Shown one piece after another: positions 18,110-27,104 of a DNA stretch of 37,720 nt. The position numbers were made by a program, and so were the translations under genes. Location of the stretch: NCBI GenBank assembly GCA_024225445.1, contig JAAEMP010000401.1:1-37720 (forward strand). The letters are read 5' to 3'. The stretch comes from Hyphomicrobiales bacterium (GTDB taxonomy: Bacteria > Pseudomonadota > Alphaproteobacteria > Rhizobiales > Rhizobiaceae). The stretch's first letter is position 1. Every line of letters starts with the position of its first letter. The notes under the pieces are model-generated. The model ran no database searches, was not told where the DNA came from, and saw nothing but the letters and a program-made list of their open reading frames with translations.

Positions 18110-19232
18110 TCAATCCAGATCCTCCAGGCTCTCACCACCAGTTATCTGATAAGCCAGCGCCGCTTCCATATAAGGGTTCAGGGCCCCGTCCAGCACATCA
18201 TCGGGACTAGTGCTCTCGACGCCGGTTCTAAGATCCTTGACTAACTGATAGGGTTGTAAAACATAGGACCTGATCTGGTGTCCCCAACCGATATCGGATT
18301 TCGATTCATGGGCTTCCTGGATCGATTCCTGACGTTTTTTCATCTCAATGTCATGGAGCCGCGCGCGCAGTGCTTTCATCGCATTGGCACGATTCTGGTG
18401 CTGGGATTTTTCTGAACTGGTAACAACAATACCGGTTGGCAGATGAGTTATCCGCACGGCGGAATCTGTCGTATTAACATGCTGGCCACCTGCACCTGAT
18501 GAACGATAGGTATCGATCCGGATATCTTTTTCCTGAATGTCAATCTCCACATTGTCATCAATAACCGGATAAACCCAGACCGAGGAAAAAGAGGTATGCC
18601 GGCGTGACTGGCTGTCAAAAGGTGATATTCGAACCAGCCGGTGAACACCGGATTCAGTTTTCAGCCAACCATGGGCATTATTGCCTTTGATGAGAATTGT
18701 CGCCGCTTTGATACCAGCTTCATCTCCATCAGAACGGCTTTGCAATTCGACTTTATAATCGTTTTTCTCTGCCCAGCGAATATACATGCGTAACAACATC
18801 GAAGCCCAGTCCTGGCTTTCAGTGCCACCCGCCCCGGCATGGATTTCAACAAAAGTATCATTTGCATCAACTTCGCCCGACAACAGGGTATCGACCTGTC
18901 TTCGGCCCATTTCCGAATGCAGCTTGGTCAGTGCCTTTTCCGCTTCTCCAACAATTTCCTCGTCATCCTCTTCTTCGCCCATGGCAATAAGTTCAACATT
19001 GTCGGAAATTTCCGTTTCAATTTCATTGATCGTTTTAATACCGGTATCCAGTTGCTGGCGCTCGCGCATCAGCTTTTGTGCTTCATCGGGATTATTCCAC
19101 AAATCGGGATCTTCTGATTTCCCGTTCAGATAGGTAAGACGTTCATTGGCTTTATCCCAGTCAAAGATGCCTCCTCAGCAGGCTAAGTGCCTGCTTGATT
19201 TCATCAACAATCGCTTGCGTTTCTGCGCGCAT
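18110..19232 (-). CDS. prfB: Peptide chain release factor 2, with programmed +1 frameshift
   Basis: RF2 releases the nascent chain at UGA and UAA codons. The main frame contains the codon-recognition tripeptide in VRISPFDSQSRRH and the catalytic RSSGAGGQHVNTTDSA. The uninterrupted frame lacks the normal N-terminus. Reading upstream shows a 23-codon zero frame that starts at ATG 19230-19232 (AAGG six bases before it), begins MRAETQ and ends RRHL before an in-frame TGA. A +1 slip at CTT TGA C joins it to DWDKANERLTYLNGK and the rest, giving 373 residues, the normal RF2 length. The slip site is preceded by AGGAGG three bases upstream, as in E. coli prfB. This is autoregulatory: low RF2 favours the shift. 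It converges on the aminotransferase gene. Confidence 0.96.
19160..19175 (-). promoter_or_regulatory. prfB programmed frameshift site
   Basis: On the minus strand the site reads AGGAGG-CAT-CTT-TGA-C. The internal Shine-Dalgarno-like AGGAGG lies three bases before the slippery CTT, and the stop is followed by C, the poor termination context known for RF2 genes. The spacing equals that of the E. coli site. Confidence 0.95.
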
Positions 19233-19321
19233 AATCTGCCTTTTCATCGTGAATGTTGTCACCACAAGCCATAGCGATGGCGCATTGGCAAGTAAAGTGA
19301 CCAATAACCTATAATTGTCTA

Positions 19322-19660
19322 TTAGTGTTGTTTTTTCTTATCCGGCTTGCCCCACCATTTCATTTTGTGTGGCACTGGATCATAGCCACTTGTACCAAGA
19401 GGATTACATTTGGCTACCCGGAAAATTGTCAACCAGCTGCCAGCCACAAGCCCGTGACGGGCTATTGCTTCATATCCGTATTCTGAACAGGTAGGTTGAT
19501 GCCGGCACGAACTGCCAACCAGGCTCGACAATGTTAATTGATAAAACCGGATAAAACCCGTGCCGATAAGGCGACCAGGCGTTTTTCGCCACGCTTCAGT
19601 AAAGTTTCGTCCTGATTTTACTGAAGAGATGTCATGATTTTGTTCATTTGAACCACACAT
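19322..19660 (-). CDS. yidD: Membrane protein insertion efficiency factor YidD
   Basis: This is a small peripheral membrane protein that assists YidC-dependent insertion. The family core is clear: FIRFYQLTLSSLVGSSCRHQPTCSEYGYEAI, given here in parts (FIRFYQLTLSSLVG, CRHQPTCSEYG), then the KCNPLGTSGYDPVP motif. At 112 residues it carries about 20 extra N-terminal residues. ATG is preceded by GAGG nine bases upstream, and it starts 3 bp after the stop of the IscU-like gene, so the two are co-transcribed. Unlike many bacteria, it is not next to rnpA-yidC; linkage to an IscU-like gene is the alphaproteobacterial pattern as I remember it. Confidence 0.93.
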   Translation of the reverse strand: MCGSNEQNHDISSVKSGRNFTEAWRKTPGRLIGTGFIRFYQLTLSSLVGSSCRHQPTCSEYGYEAIARHGLVAGSWLTIFRVAKCNPLGTSGYDPVPHKMKWWGKPDKKKQH

Positions 19661-19663
19661 CTA

Positions 19664-20164
19664 TCAATTCCTCAGTTTTTTTGCTGGCTGCATCCCGATA
19701 TTGGTTTCCAAAACACCACCACTGCATTCCTGTTCAATTTGCGAAATGCAATCAACCATGGCTTCTATGGTCAGCATGGTCGATGCATGGCGGGCTTTGT
19801 AATCACGTACCGGTTCCAGATATTTATATTCGGCAAACCTGCCGGTTGGTGGCGCACCTTTTTCCTTCAGCATCGCCTTCATGGTTTGTTGCAGCTGCTT
19901 TAATTCTTCGGCGCTGGAACCAATCACATTTCGCGCCATAATTGAGGAGGAGGCCTGTCCCAGGGCGCAGGCTTTTACATCATGGGCGAAATCAGTGATG
20001 ATAAATGTGCCTTCACGTTTCTTAGCACAAACATCAACCACGACAGTTGAGCCACATAATTTTGAATGCTGCTTTGAGGTAGCATCAAAATGCTCCAGGC
20101 GCCCTATTTTGGGAATATTACCGGCAAATTCCAATATTTTCTGATTGTAAACATCATCAAGCAT
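19664..20164 (-). CDS. IscU-like iron-sulfur scaffold protein lacking the third ligand cysteine
   Basis: This 166-residue protein has the IscU/NifU-N fold. It shows Cys37 in SKLCGSTVVVDV and Cys66 in VKACALGQASSSIM, the first two cluster-ligand positions. Where IscU has its third Cys, this protein reads YKARHASTMLTIEAM, with no Cys. C-terminal Cys139 and Cys147 are outside the usual ligand position. It may therefore bind metal differently or have another role in Fe-S metabolism. It lies directly upstream of yidD (3-bp gap). The start codon is ATG 20162-20164 with no strong ribosome site. Family membership is clear; function as a scaffold is inferred. Confidence 0.85.
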   Translation of the reverse strand: MLDDVYNQKILEFAGNIPKIGRLEHFDATSKQHSKLCGSTVVVDVCAKKREGTFIITDFAHDVKACALGQASSSIMARNVIGSSAEELKQLQQTMKAMLKEKGAPPTGRFAEYKYLEPVRDYKARHASTMLTIEAMVDCISQIEQECSGGVLETNIGMQPAKKLRN

Positions 20165-20265
20165 GACAGATAAATTTCAACTTTTTCGCGATATTCAACA
20201 TATAGGCATTGTTTGAACCCGCGTCGATAACAAAAGTCCGGACGCTAAATCCATTCAAAATCTGT

Positions 20266-20724
20266 TCAAGAGACCGGTTGGTCTGGTGAATCTACCATGG
20301 TCATGAACGTACCAAGCATTGTCGCGCATAGTTTTTCCGTGCCATCACGCAATACAAAGATATCCGACTGACTTACCGTCACACTTCGTCCGGGTCGCAA
20401 CACCCTACCCCGGGCAATGAGCATTTCGCCGTGGGCCGGAGCCATGATGTTGAGTTTATATTCAACCGTCAGCACTGAATCTGAAACCGCCATCAAGGTA
20501 AATGCGGCATAGCCGCCTGCGTTATCAGCGATAGTACCGATCAACCCACCATGAAAAAAACCATGCTGTTGGCTGAGATGTCGTTGAAAAGGAACCCGTA
20601 TTTCCACCAGACCGGGTTCAATACTTTCTATTTGAGCACCAAGATGCAGCATAAAACCCTGCCGTTCAAAGCTGTCTTTTACTCTCTGCGCAAATCGGGC
20701 ATTCTGGATATTGAATTTTGTCAA
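20266..20724 (-). CDS. PaaI-family hotdog thioesterase
   Basis: This is a predicted acyl-CoA thioesterase with the hotdog fold. The signature QQHGFFHGGLIGTIADNAGG (HGG followed by the Asp-containing helix) and LTVEYKLNIMAPAHG are typical of the PaaI/DUF4442-like group. I start at the TTG 20722-20724, giving LTKFNIQ, because CCGGGAG stands seven bases upstream. A TTG further up (20757) lacks any ribosome site. About 100 bp separate it from the IscU-like gene on the same strand. The substrate cannot be told from sequence. Confidence 0.85.
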   Translation of the reverse strand: MTKFNIQNARFAQRVKDSFERQGFMLHLGAQIESIEPGLVEIRVPFQRHLSQQHGFFHGGLIGTIADNAGGYAAFTLMAVSDSVLTVEYKLNIMAPAHGEMLIARGRVLRPGRSVTVSQSDIFVLRDGTEKLCATMLGTFMTMVDSPDQPVS

Positions 20725-21114
20725 AATGTTTCTCCCGGAACAATTTTCAAAACACAAATTATTGCATAATTGTCAACGCTACAAATTGCCAACCGAAAAC
20801 CAAACCAAACCTGGACTTCAATTTTGACGTTATTTGTTCGATATTTTCAAATATGCGACTTTTTGATCCGCAAAAAGAATTGAGAATCTCCCAGTATGCA
20901 CTATATTGGTTGTAAGTCAGGTCACCGTGCCGGAGGGAAAATTTCCCGAAAGCCCCGGAACCGGGCCAAAGCCAATTATTTTTCAGATAATTGTACAATA
21001 TTCTTGCAATTGGATATTGTGATTGAAAATACGAATAGGCTGCGGACTCGGCCGTCATCGATTTCTTCGATGGGTCATTGACGCAGGATATAAACGCTAT
21101 TCGGGACCCGGTTC
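20725..21114. other. Divergent intergenic region before folE
   Basis: No gene is supported. The stretch holds a perfect GGGAAAATTTCCC palindrome (20935-20947) and a 6-bp stem CATCGA/TCGATG hairpin (21056-21072) close to folE. The promoters of the thioesterase gene and of folE should both lie here. I found no recognisable riboswitch. Confidence 0.5.
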
Positions 21115-21765
21115 ATGGGGAAATATGACGTGGATGCAATAATCAAGAATCTGAAAAAAGCGGAAACACGCAAGGAATTGCCACTATCCGAACGCCCCAG
21201 CCGCCAGGAGGCTGAAGCCGCCGTCACAACATTGTTAAAATGGATTGGCGAAGATGTGGAGCGGGAGGGACTACGCGACACTCCGGCTCGCGTTGCCAAA
21301 GCCTATGGCGAAATGTTCAACGGATACGCTCAGGATTCAGCTAATGTCCTTGGCCGCACTTTTGAAGAGGCTGGCGGATATGATGATATGGTGCTGGTTA
21401 AAGATATTTCTTTCCATTCCCATTGTGAGCATCACATGGTGCCCATAATTGGCAAAGCCCATGTCGCTTATTTACCCGATGACAGGATACTGGGATTGTC
21501 AAAAATTGCGCGAGTAGTGGAAATTTTCGCCCGTCGTCTTCAAATCCAGGAGAACATGACCGCCCAGATAGCACACGCAATTGACAAGGCGCTTAAACCG
21601 CGTGGCGTGGCGGTTTTGATTGAAGCTGAACATATGTGCATGGCTATGCGTGGTATCCAAAAACACGGAACCAGCACGATTACCACCTGTTACACGGGTG
21701 ACTTTCACAATGACCCAAATGAACAGACAAGTTTCTTGACACTTTTGCGCAGGGAAAATGAATAA
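21115..21765 (+). CDS. folE: GTP cyclohydrolase I
   Basis: FolE converts GTP to 7,8-dihydroneopterin triphosphate, the first step of folate synthesis. Zinc ligands are visible in [10 protein letters not shown] (Cys and His) and EHMCMAMRG (Cys). Other conserved parts are [15 protein letters not shown] and [22 protein letters not shown]. The 216-residue length includes an N-terminal extension usual in alphaproteobacteria. It overlaps hisI by 8 nt, so the two are translationally coupled. Confidence 0.97.
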   Translation: MGKYDVDAIIKNLKKAETRKELPLSERPSRQEAEAAVTTLLKWIGEDVEREGLRDTPARVAKAYGEMFNGYAQDSANVLGRTFEEAGGYDDMVLVKDISFHSHCEHHMVPIIGKAHVAYLPDDRILGLSKIARVVEIFARRLQIQENMTAQIAHAIDKALKPRGVAVLIEAEHMCMAMRGIQKHGTSTITTCYTGDFHNDPNEQTSFLTLLRRENE

Positions 21766-22213
21766 ACCGTTGTTCCAGTCACCTGGCGATAAAAAGAAAC
21801 TCGAGTCCACGGTGGAACTGACACCACGCTTTGATTCAAATGGCCTGATTACTGCTGTCGTAACTGACTATGAAAGCGGCGAGTTATTGATGGTTGCGCA
21901 TATGAATGATGAGGCGCTTGCAAGAACAATAGAAACCGGGCAGTCTCATTTCTGGAGCCGCTCGCGCCAGGAATTGTGGCACAAGGGTTCGACGTCGGGA
22001 ACCACTCAACAGGTTCATGAAATCCGGACGGATTGTGATCAGGACGCAATCTGGCTTAAAGTCTCGGTATCCGGCGCGAACGCCACCTGCCACACTGGAA
22101 TGCCCGGATGCTTTTATCGCCGAATTGAAATTGCCGGTGGCAAAACCAGACTGGTTCGCGATGCAATCGACCCACTTTTTGACCCGGCAGAAATATACGG
22201 TAACAAGACTTGA
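21758..22213 (+). CDS. hisI: Phosphoribosyl-AMP cyclohydrolase
   Basis: HisI opens the purine ring of phosphoribosyl-AMP in the third step of histidine synthesis. Metal-binding motifs [10 protein letters not shown] (three Asp) and [12 protein letters not shown] are intact, with [14 protein letters not shown] upstream. At 151 residues it is the stand-alone type, with no HisE domain attached. The ATG at 21758 lies inside the end of folE. The folE-hisI-patatin order is recurrent in Rhizobiales. Confidence 0.96.
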   Translation: MNKPLFQSPGDKKKLESTVELTPRFDSNGLITAVVTDYESGELLMVAHMNDEALARTIETGQSHFWSRSRQELWHKGSTSGTTQQVHEIRTDCDQDAIWLKVSVSGANATCHTGMPGCFYRRIEIAGGKTRLVRDAIDPLFDPAEIYGNKT

Positions 22214-22343
22214 ATTGTATTGTCATCCTGAATATTCGTACTTTCCTCAATAAAAATTTGGGAAATTCACCAAATTATTAGGACTTTTATGCATACTGGG
22301 TGCAAGACAACCATTTTTGTCGCAATTAGAAGATCTTAGGGCA

Positions 22344-23450
22344 ATGGAACAGCAAGTAAGTGGACAAAAACCTGAACAGTTAAAATCAGAGCAAGACGAT
22401 GCCGAATTCATGGATAGGCTCGATATTGCTGATGATCCAATTCGCATTGATATTCCTCCTGCCACACCTGTAATAACTCCCAACACACGCAGGCAAAACT
22501 ACAAATGTGGCGGTGTCAGTCTGGCGCTTGGTGGCGGTGCCGCTCGCGGATGGGCACATATTGGGGTTATTCGGGCTTTTGATGAAGCCGGAATAGATAT
22601 TACCATGATAGCCGGCACATCAATTGGCGCACTGGTTGGCGGTTGCTATCTATCGGGTCATCTGGATGAACTGGAAGATTTCGCCCGCTCGATCACCCGC
22701 ACCAATATGTTACGCTATATGGACTTTACCTTGCGCGGTTCCGGGCTGATTTCCGGTGAACGACTGGCAAAACGCATGGCCGGGCATATCAAAGACATCA
22801 ATATAGAAAATATGAACAAACCATTTGTCGCCATTGCCACCGATATCCAGACCGGCAACGAAATATGGTTGCATGACGGGCCTCTGACAACAGCCATCAG
22901 ATGTTCCTACGCGCTGCCGGGCGTATTCCAGCCGGTAGAAAATTGCGGCAAATTACTGGTTGATGGAGCAATTGTGAACCCTGTGCCAGTTTCCGCTTGT
23001 CGTGCCTATGAACCTGATGTCGTGATCGCAGTTAATTTGAACAATGAGACATTCGGCAAAGGAACCGTAATTCGTGCTTCCAGTTATGATGGACGGGGTA
23101 GCAATTTTGTCAATTTACATTCAAAAACCGGCTGTCAGGCAGACATGGATGAGGAAGAATCATCATCATGGTTGTCAAAACTAAGTGCCGATAAATCAAA
23201 AAAGAACAGCAACTCGAAAAGCCTTGGTGTTACCGGAGTAATGATGGAGGCTTTCAATATTATCCAGGACCGCATCGCGCGTACCAGACTTGCAGGCGAT
23301 CCTCCGGATTTTACTATCCGCCCACGCCTGAAAGACATGGGGCTGACAGAATTTCACCGGGCTGATGAAGCAATTGATCTGGGCTATGAAGAGGGTCTGC
23401 ACCGGTTGGCGGAACTGGAACGGCACGACATGCTGGCGGTTGTTGGCTAG
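22344..23450 (+). CDS. Patatin-like phospholipase (RssA/NTE type)
   Basis: This predicted serine acyl-hydrolase acts on phospholipids. Motifs are in order: LALGGGAARGWAHIG (oxyanion hole), IAGTSIGALVGG (nucleophile Ser in GxSxG) and VDGAIVNPVPV (catalytic Asp of the Ser-Asp dyad). About 50 N-terminal residues before the domain are polar and poorly conserved. The first ATG of the frame is at 22344, while a TTG at 22317 would add nine residues; neither has a good ribosome site, so the start is uncertain. It follows hisI by 130 bp in the same direction, as in related genomes. Confidence 0.9.
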   Translation: MEQQVSGQKPEQLKSEQDDAEFMDRLDIADDPIRIDIPPATPVITPNTRRQNYKCGGVSLALGGGAARGWAHIGVIRAFDEAGIDITMIAGTSIGALVGGCYLSGHLDELEDFARSITRTNMLRYMDFTLRGSGLISGERLAKRMAGHIKDINIENMNKPFVAIATDIQTGNEIWLHDGPLTTAIRCSYALPGVFQPVENCGKLLVDGAIVNPVPVSACRAYEPDVVIAVNLNNETFGKGTVIRASSYDGRGSNFVNLHSKTGCQADMDEEESSSWLSKLSADKSKKNSNSKSLGVTGVMMEAFNIIQDRIARTRLAGDPPDFTIRPRLKDMGLTEFHRADEAIDLGYEEGLHRLAELERHDMLAVVG

Positions 23451-23789
23451 GTTTACGCATGTAAGCGACATATTCAGTCAAACGTGCTCCTGGCGGATGT
23501 TACTCCAGGAACAGAAATATTTCATTGTTCAGGGATGATGGTTTTTTACCTGTGAGCGTTCGGCGAGTTCCAACTAACAATGGCAAATCCGAAAGCATAG
23601 CTGACAGACGTGCTCAACCGTTGCGGTAGATCACAAGATCAACCGAATTGACGAACTGCTGCCTTGGAATTACGTTGCGGATGAATAACCACAGAGGCTG
23701 GGTCAGGGCGCTTACTTCTTACCAGCATGAAAATTAAAAACATTAGAGTAAACACCCCAAATTGAAATGCTGTCCAGATAGAATCTGCC
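23451..23789. other. Non-coding stretch after the patatin gene
   Basis: A 6-bp inverted repeat TCCTGG/CCAGGA (23488-23510, loop of 11) follows the patatin stop but has no T-run. A minus-strand frame ending at 23639 could encode a short membrane peptide starting at the ATG 23789-23791, but it has no ribosome site. I see nothing else here. Confidence 0.4.
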
Positions 23790-24080
23790 ATGAACATTTT
23801 CGAAATAATTAGTCTACGCGCGGTTGGGATCAGCGAAGTCGGGATCGCCGTATTTCTCGGATGCTTGATTATCATCTTTGTTCTTCAGGTCTTATTGCTA
23901 CATAATACCAAACCTAGCAGTAAAATCATTCCATTTGGTGACAGGAATATGATCGAGATTTTGCGCAATCCAGAAGCGTACTTAAATTCACGCGGTGTTA
24001 GTTTTCTCAGGTGGCAAAAAAAAGTACTTTGGGTTGCAGCTTTCGGGTGGATTCTCTTAATGTCGGAATTTCTTATTTAA
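23790..24080 (+). CDS. Possible small two-helix membrane protein
   Basis: I do not recognise this 96-residue product. It has two hydrophobic segments: about residues 17-36 (VGIAVFLGCLIIIFVLQVLL) and 80-95 (LWVAAFGWILLMSEFL). A polar, basic region containing NMIEILRNPEAYLNSRG lies between them. The composition is protein-like and the ends are plausible for a hairpin membrane protein. There is no visible Shine-Dalgarno before the ATG, and a competing minus-strand start shares the same three bases plus one. It could equally be a fortuitous open frame. Confidence 0.4.
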   Translation: MNIFEIISLRAVGISEVGIAVFLGCLIIIFVLQVLLLHNTKPSSKIIPFGDRNMIEILRNPEAYLNSRGVSFLRWQKKVLWVAAFGWILLMSEFLI

Positions 24081-24954
24081 CATCAAACGACTTGTTGCTG
24101 AGTCGCATCTGTATTCAAAGATCACCCACAACCACCTCAATTGAGATGATAATACGCACTAAAGTGGTTCCTTGAAAGATGATTGGTCCGATTTGAATGT
24201 TAGGCGAGCGTCCAATAGCGGTTGCATCTTCACTTAGCGTTGATCGCTCAATGCTTTATCGGGCTATGAAAAAAGTCAGTTGAGACAATTTTGATCATAA
24301 CTGTTTCGACAATAGTATGGTTGCGCCTCTGGGGTATCCGGGCTGATCTGAGGTTCCCCAATTACGATATCCAATACTCCCGTAGCCAATTCTATCCCAA
24401 TACCCCCACATGATGATCGGCAAGTGGCGCTACGAGACAAGATGCCCCGCCAGACATCGTTAGTGTTTTGATCCCGTCGTTGAAGCTCGCCCGAAGCACA
24501 AGCTGGCTATTCGTTGGATGAAACTCGTCTCGCGAATGAACTGACAATCCCAACAGGATTATCGCATCGGCCGCCTTCCCGGCGAGATTTTCGACAAATG
24601 GTGTCGGCATCATTCCCCGACTGGTTTTTGTAACATCGGGTCGTTGAGAGTATTTCGTACCCAGGCCAAAACAATACGGACTGCCGGTTGGATTACCGAC
24701 AGAATCTCAGCGTCATGTGTCGGATTGCGCTCCGCGGAGATCACGTCTAAAAGAAGAAACAGATAAAGATCCAGTTGAGAGAGCTTTATTGTTACCACTA
24801 TTCAAGATATGAATGACAACAACCGAGATTCCAGGGTTTGGAAATGTCAGATCCTGTGCAATGTTGCAAGGCGCCTGCTCACCTGACCACACAGACTAAC
24901 CCGGACTGGTAGTTCGATGCCATGAATGCGCACCCCATTTGAAGGAAACCCCAC
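24081..24954. other. Long stretch without a supported gene
   Basis: Two short minus-strand frames meet at a stop-start overlap (24610-24613): 62 residues from a GTG at 24798, and 73 residues from 24613 down to 24392. Neither has a ribosome site or recognisable domain, but the arrangement could be the remains of a small gene or of an operon. The last 15 bp hold the AAGGAAA ribosome site of the acyl-CoA dehydrogenase gene. I see no repeats or RNA genes. Confidence 0.4.
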
Positions 24955-26196
24955 ATGGATTTTGCCTATTCGCCGTATACTGAAGAGATGCGCCAGAAAT
25001 TGCAGTCATTCATGGAGGCGTATATTCAACCACGCATCCGCGAACACAACAACGAGACCCAGGCCGGGCAGTTTCCCGTATCGTTCATGGAAGACCTCAA
25101 GGCACTGGCGCGAGAGGAGGGATTGTGGAACATGTTCCTGCCCGGTTTAAAAGACGACGAACCCGGCACCCGCCTGACCAATCTGGAATATGCGCCATTG
25201 GCCGAGATCATGGGCCGGGTGCCCTGGTCTTCGGAAGTATTCAACTGCAATGCGCCAGACACCGGCAACATGGAACTTCTGCACATGTTCGCCACGCCCC
25301 AACAGCGCGAGCAGTGGCTGGTGCCGCTGATGAATGGCGAAATTCGTTCTGCATTTGCCATGACGGAACCGGATGTTGCTTCGTCTGACGCAACAAACAT
25401 CACCACCAGCATGCAGCGCAAAGGCGACGAATATGTCATCAACGGGCGCAAATGGTTCATCACTAATGCGACGCACCCTAATTGCAAGGTGCTCATCGTG
25501 ATGGGCAAGACTGACCCGAACGCAGATAGGCACAAGCAGCAAAGTATGATTATCGTGCCCAAGGACACGCCCGGGGTGGAGATAATCCGCAACCCGACAG
25601 TACTGAACCACCATGCGCCGGAAGGCCATGCCGAAATCCTGTTCACCAACGTGCGGGTTCCGGTCAACAATCTGCTGGGTGAAGAAGGCGGCGGCTTTGC
25701 ACTGGCCCAGGCCCGGCTTGGACCAGGGCGCATTCATCACTGCATGCGCTCGATCGGTGCCGCCGAGTTAGCGCTGGAACTGATGATTGACCGGGCACAG
25801 GAGCGAAAAACCTTTGGCAAACACCTGTCTGAACAGGGCGTAATCCGCGAATGGATTGCCAAATCAAGAATAGAGATCGAACAGGCACGGCTGCTGACAA
25901 TCAAGACTGCCTGGATGATTGACAACGTCGGCGCCAAAGCCGCCCGAAAGGAAATCTCCATGATCAAGGTCGTAGCACCGTCGCTGCACACGCGGGTGGC
26001 CGACCGCGCCATACAATTGCATGGAGCAATGGGACTGACCCCGGATACACCACTGGCTGATCATTATACCTGGGGCCGCGCACTGCGTTTCGCTGATGGG
26101 CCGGACGAAGTTCACCTCCAATCCATTGCCAAGATGGAATTGCGCCAAAGCAACAGGGGAGCATCGGAAATCTATCTGACACCACCCGAACGGTGA
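24955..26196 (+). CDS. Acyl-CoA dehydrogenase (ACAD10/11-like)
   Basis: This FAD enzyme introduces a 2,3 double bond into acyl-CoA. Conserved parts are [17 protein letters not shown] (FAD and substrate loop), [30 protein letters not shown] and the C-terminal [29 protein letters not shown]. The acidic DGPDEVH position and the overall pattern fit the ACAD10/11-like branch, which favours unusual or long acyl chains. Its 413 residues are a complete enzyme. AAGGAAA seven bases before ATG supports the start. The gene is isolated, with long non-coding flanks, and its G+C is higher than that of its neighbours (34 of 60 in the line at 25621), consistent with separate acquisition. Confidence 0.93.
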   Translation: MDFAYSPYTEEMRQKLQSFMEAYIQPRIREHNNETQAGQFPVSFMEDLKALAREEGLWNMFLPGLKDDEPGTRLTNLEYAPLAEIMGRVPWSSEVFNCNAPDTGNMELLHMFATPQQREQWLVPLMNGEIRSAFAMTEPDVASSDATNITTSMQRKGDEYVINGRKWFITNATHPNCKVLIVMGKTDPNADRHKQQSMIIVPKDTPGVEIIRNPTVLNHHAPEGHAEILFTNVRVPVNNLLGEEGGGFALAQARLGPGRIHHCMRSIGAAELALELMIDRAQERKTFGKHLSEQGVIREWIAKSRIEIEQARLLTIKTAWMIDNVGAKAARKEISMIKVVAPSLHTRVADRAIQLHGAMGLTPDTPLADHYTWGRALRFADGPDEVHLQSIAKMELRQSNRGASEIYLTPPER

Positions 26197-26720
26197 GGTT
26201 TAGGACATGATATAGCAGAACAACTTTATCTTGATTCAGTCTGATTTTTTTTTGCTCACGGCTATTCGGGCTTACGCCCGGCCTCCGCAAGGGCGGCGCA
26301 CCGGCACCGGTCGCTTTTCGCTCCTGATTGCATGATCATTTTAAAGATGCTCTGCTATAATCAAGTCTTCGCCGCCTACGTCTCTTCAAATGCTGTTTCC
26401 CGCGAACTGAGGTCAATAAAATTGATCAATCCGGCACAGCAAATGATTTCATGAGACTTTGTCCTCCGGGCAAAAATTGTAAAAGAGCTGATCTGGCACA
26501 GCCGGGACCCATCATCGTTCAATCTCCCGGGCAAATCACCTGGAAAACTGAATCAACAAACAAAGGCCCAACAATAGCAGTCCAAATCAACCAAATCGTC
26601 ACTTTTTTGCCAACCTTATCAGACCCGGGTCAGGCAATTATCACCGAGCACGGCCATTTGGCTCAGTTGACTGGACAGGTTGTATCCGGCCTGAAAGCCG
26701 ACATTCAAAATGCTGGCCCG
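26197..26720. other. Intergenic region with a G+C-rich palindromic element
   Basis: A T-run at 26246-26253 is followed by a compact G+C-rich block (26261-26320). The block contains a CGGGC-TTAC-GCCCG hairpin (26267-26280) and an ACCGG/CCGGT inverted pair (26300-26311). The T-run is upstream of the hairpin, so this is not a normal plus-strand terminator. It looks like a REP-type extragenic element or a scar. A plus-strand frame from 26451 runs antisense through the monooxygenase gene and is not supported. Confidence 0.45.
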
Positions 26721-27017
26721 CTAAAGGATTTCCACATCTGCCGCATCGATAATCTCAATATTGCGACCATCAATATACTGCGCGCCTTTTTCGCGCCACT
26801 CGACCATATGTGGCTGTTTGAAATGCTGATCAAGGTCTGCACGCGACTTCCATTTTTCTACGAATACAAGAGTATTTTCATCCGTCAGACTCTGGTTCAA
26901 ATCATATGACAGACAGCCAGCCTCATTGCGGGTTGCCTCGATACAGGGGCCAACTGCGACAGTTACATCGGCCAATGTACCAGGCTTGATAGCCAGTGTG
27001 GCGATAACGTAGATCAT
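26721..27017 (-). CDS. Antibiotic biosynthesis monooxygenase (ABM) domain protein
   Basis: This is a 98-residue dimeric ferredoxin-like ABM-domain protein, of the group that includes quinol monooxygenase YgiN. Typical features are the N-terminal strand MIYVIATLAIKPG, the EAGCLSYDLNQS segment, FVEKWKSRADLDQHFKQPHM and the terminal strand. AGGAGG stands seven bases before the ATG, a strong ribosome site. It follows phaB by 87 bp on the same strand and may be co-transcribed with it, though a role in PHA metabolism is not evident. Confidence 0.88.
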   Translation of the reverse strand: MIYVIATLAIKPGTLADVTVAVGPCIEATRNEAGCLSYDLNQSLTDENTLVFVEKWKSRADLDQHFKQPHMVEWREKGAQYIDGRNIEIIDAADVEIL

Positions 27018-27104
27018 GTTTATTCCTCCTGGTCTGTCAACACCCTACCTGCTTGCCAAACACCACTCATGGCAATAAGGGCAAATGGCATCTGCGATTC
27101 AGCT

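Noticed and set aside
18110-19102. prfB starting at the TTG near 19102
   Set aside because: That start would drop the conserved RF2 N-terminus; the upstream frame with the CTT TGA C slip site explains the gene fully.
26246-26280. T-run plus hairpin as a terminator for the acyl-CoA dehydrogenase gene
   Set aside because: The T-run precedes the stem on the plus strand, the wrong order for an intrinsic terminator of that gene.
26451-26909. Plus-strand frame of 152 codons
   Set aside because: It is antisense to the ABM-domain gene over its second half, lacks a ribosome site and has no recognisable domain.
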